A stretch of 64,000 nt of DNA from Bacillota bacterium (lineage in GTDB: Bacteria; Bacillota; Clostridia; Lachnospirales; Lachnospiraceae): NCBI GenBank assembly GCA_023436065.1, contig JAEZKU010000020.1, positions 62,001 through 126,000 on the forward strand, in the 5' to 3' direction. Both the position numbers and the translations under genes were made by a program. The first letter of the stretch is position 1. Each line of letters begins with the position of its first letter. The notes under the pieces are model-generated. The model had not been told where the DNA came from. It ran no database searches and saw only the letters and a program-made list of their open reading frames with translations. This document shows positions 62,397 to 64,000 of the stretch, in pieces.

Positions 62397-64000
62397 ATGA
62401 AAACAATGATCGAACTAATTACGAAAGATGTGAAGGATGCCTTTATAATGAAAGGCTATGACGAAAAATATGGAGTGGTTACTCTTTCCAACAGACCTGA
62501 TCTGTGTCAATATCAGTGCAATGGTGCGCTGGCAGCAGCAAAGCAATATAAGACAGCACCGATTAAGATAGCACAGGATATTGCTGAGGCACTTCAGTCT
62601 AATCATAAATTTCAGGAAGTTGCGGCAATCATGCCGGGCTTTATTAATATTACCCTTAGCAATGAATTCTTATCAGAATACTTAAACCAAATGAAATCGG
62701 AAGAACAGTACGGAGTCGAGAAGGTCAAGGAGCCCAAGACCATAATCATCGATTTCGGAGGTCCCAATGTTGCAAAGCCCCTTCATGTAGGGCATATGAG
62801 ATCTGCCATAATCGGAGAAAGTCTCAAGAGAATACTGCGGTTCATGGGAAATAAGGTGATTGGTGATGCGCATCTTGGTGATTGGGGAACTCAGATGGGT
62901 CTGGTTATTGCCGAGCTGAAACGCAGAAAGCCGGAGCTTGTCTACTTTGATGATTCCTATACCGGTGAGTATCCGAAGGAAGCTCCCTTTACCATCTCCG
63001 AGCTGGAGGAAATCTATCCTACTGCCAGTGAGTTTTCCAAACAGAATCCGGAATTCAGGGAAGAAGCAAAGACAGTGACATATCATCTGCAGAATGGTCA
63101 CAGAGGCTATACTGCATTATGGAATCATATTATGGAGGTTTCCGTAACCGACTTAAAGCAGATTTACGACTCACTGATGGTAACCTTTGACTTATGGAAG
63201 AAGGAAAGTGACGCACAGCCATACATTCCTGACATGATCGAGAGCTTCAAAAAGAACGGTTACGCGAAAGTCAGTGAAGGGGCACTGGTGGTTGAAGTAA
63301 AGGAAGATACCGATACCAAAGAGGTTCCTCCCTGCATGCTTTTAAAATCAGATGGAGCCGCATTATATAATACGACGGATCTGGCTACCATTGTTGAGCG
63401 TATGAAGTTATTTGATCCTGACCGGATCATCTATGTTGTAGATAAGCGTCAGGAACTGAATTTTGAAATTGTATTCCGCTGCGCAAGAAAGACAAAGCTT
63501 GTCAAAGAGGATACCCAGTTGGATTTCATCGGCTTCGGCACTATGAACGGCAAAGACGGCAAGCCCTTCAAGACAAGGGAAGGCGGCGTCATGCGTCTGG
63601 AACACCTGATCAAAAGTGTGGCTGATGAGGTTTATCGAAAGATCATGGAGAACCGCAACATGGAAGAAGAGGAAGCAAGGAAGGTTGCTGCCCAGGTTGG
63701 TCTTGCCGCTCTGAAATACGGTGATTTGTCCAACCAGATTTCCAAGGACTATATTTTTGATGTTGACCGCTTTACCAGCTTTGAGGGGGATACCGGACCC
63801 TATATCCTTTATACCGTTGTCAGAATCAAATCTATTCTTGCTAAATATCAGGAGATTAAGGGAGAAGTAGCACCTTCAGCAATTTTACCCGCCTCTTCCG
63901 ATAGTGAGAAAGCTTTGGAACTTGAACTGACCAAGTTCAACGAGATGATTTACTCTGCGGCAGAGGAGGTTGCTCCTCACCGTATCTGTGCTTATATCTA
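62397..64000 (+). CDS. argS: Arginyl-tRNA synthetase (3' end cut by the window)
   Basis: At least 534 aa visible from ATG 62397 (AAAGG upstream; ATG 62406 is an alternative). N-terminal additional domain, then the class I HIGH motif as FGGPNVAKPLHVGHMRSA, the GDAHLGDWGTQMGL segment, the KMSKS-region equivalent KDGKPFKTREGG, and SFEGDTGPYILYT near the end. It charges tRNA-Arg. The anticodon-binding domain runs off the window edge. Confidence 0.95.
   Translation, partial: MKTMIELITKDVKDAFIMKGYDEKYGVVTLSNRPDLCQYQCNGALAAAKQYKTAPIKIAQDIAEALQSNHKFQEVAAIMPGFINITLSNEFLSEYLNQMKSEEQYGVEKVKEPKTIIIDFGGPNVAKPLHVGHMRSAIIGESLKRILRFMGNKVIGDAHLGDWGTQMGLVIAELKRRKPELVYFDDSYTGEYPKEAPFTISELEEIYPTASEFSKQNPEFREEAKTVTYHLQNGHRGYTALWNHIMEVSVTDLKQIYDSLMVTFDLWKKESDAQPYIPDMIESFKKNGYAKVSEGALVVEVKEDTDTKEVPPCMLLKSDGAALYNTTDLATIVERMKLFDPDRIIYVVDKRQELNFEIVFRCARKTKLVKEDTQLDFIGFGTMNGKDGKPFKTREGGVMRLEHLIKSVADEVYRKIMENRNMEEEEARKVAAQVGLAALKYGDLSNQISKDYIFDVDRFTSFEGDTGPYILYTVVRIKSILAKYQEIKGEVAPSAILPASSDSEKALELELTKFNEMIYSAAEEVAPHRICAYI

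Overview
This is a stretch of chromosome from a low-to-moderate-GC, anaerobic, spore-forming Firmicute, most likely a Lachnospiraceae member (Lachnoclostridium/Anaerocolumna-like). The evidence is pyruvate:ferredoxin oxidoreductase, NfnAB, a SpoVB-type flippase, T-box control of thrS, strong AGGAGG ribosome binding sites, SigA-type promoters, and paired DegV proteins. No species name can be proven from the sequence. There is no phage, conjugative element, rRNA operon or CRISPR array.

Layout. 1-5.3 kb: end of a degV gene, a T-box leader and a threonyl-tRNA synthetase without a full TGS domain, an acetyltransferase-MerR operon behind a MerR-type promoter, a Gre/Rnk-like factor and tRNA-Pro. 5.5-9.5 kb: acetyltransferase, HD-GYP phosphodiesterase, two tRNAs, several very small minus-strand genes (50, 75, 21 and 17 codons) and a second degV. 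9.7-20.1 kb: chemoreceptor, a decayed ABC ATPase, a cysteine hydrolase, an apparently SOS-controlled radical-SAM/DNA-metabolism pair, a Thr/Gly-repeat lipoprotein, a Fur-family regulator, a HAD-GNAT fusion, CYTH and HD proteins. 20.4-32.3 kb: nfnAB, GGDEF-EAL protein, a heptanucleotide repeat tract, a DUF5688-like protein, a GH18 chitinase and nifJ. 32.3-42.6 kb: a 158-nt nested palindrome, tRNA-Arg, EcsC-like protein, secreted proteins, RluF-like synthase, a divergent NAD-dependent DNA ligase, a MetA-type homoserine acetyltransferase, a diguanylate cyclase and a flippase. 42.9-50.7 kb: iscR-iscS-iscU-mnmA, PHP phosphatase, RqcH, and gdhA behind a leader terminator. 51-58.2 kb: a copper-handling cassette (HMA-SafE-cupredoxin fusion, DUF2318, CopA, a duplicated-domain lipoprotein) followed by a two-component system. 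58.5-64 kb: PadR-DUF1700-DUF4097-PspC envelope-stress-like operon, a CheX-like/CheY pair and argS, cut by the window end.

How it fits together. NifJ, NfnAB and GdhA form a ferredoxin/NADPH/glutamate core. The isc operon supplies Fe-S clusters and tRNA thiolation. The copper cassette probably moves or exports Cu(I), which would otherwise damage those clusters. Cyclic-di-GMP turnover is represented by three enzymes and chemotaxis by a receptor and a CheX/CheY pair. The least explained elements are the large palindrome at 32.4 kb, the tiny peptide genes near 8 kb, the regulatory dyads at 3.1, 13.4, 42.8 and 58.4 kb, and the leader hairpins of nifJ and gdhA.
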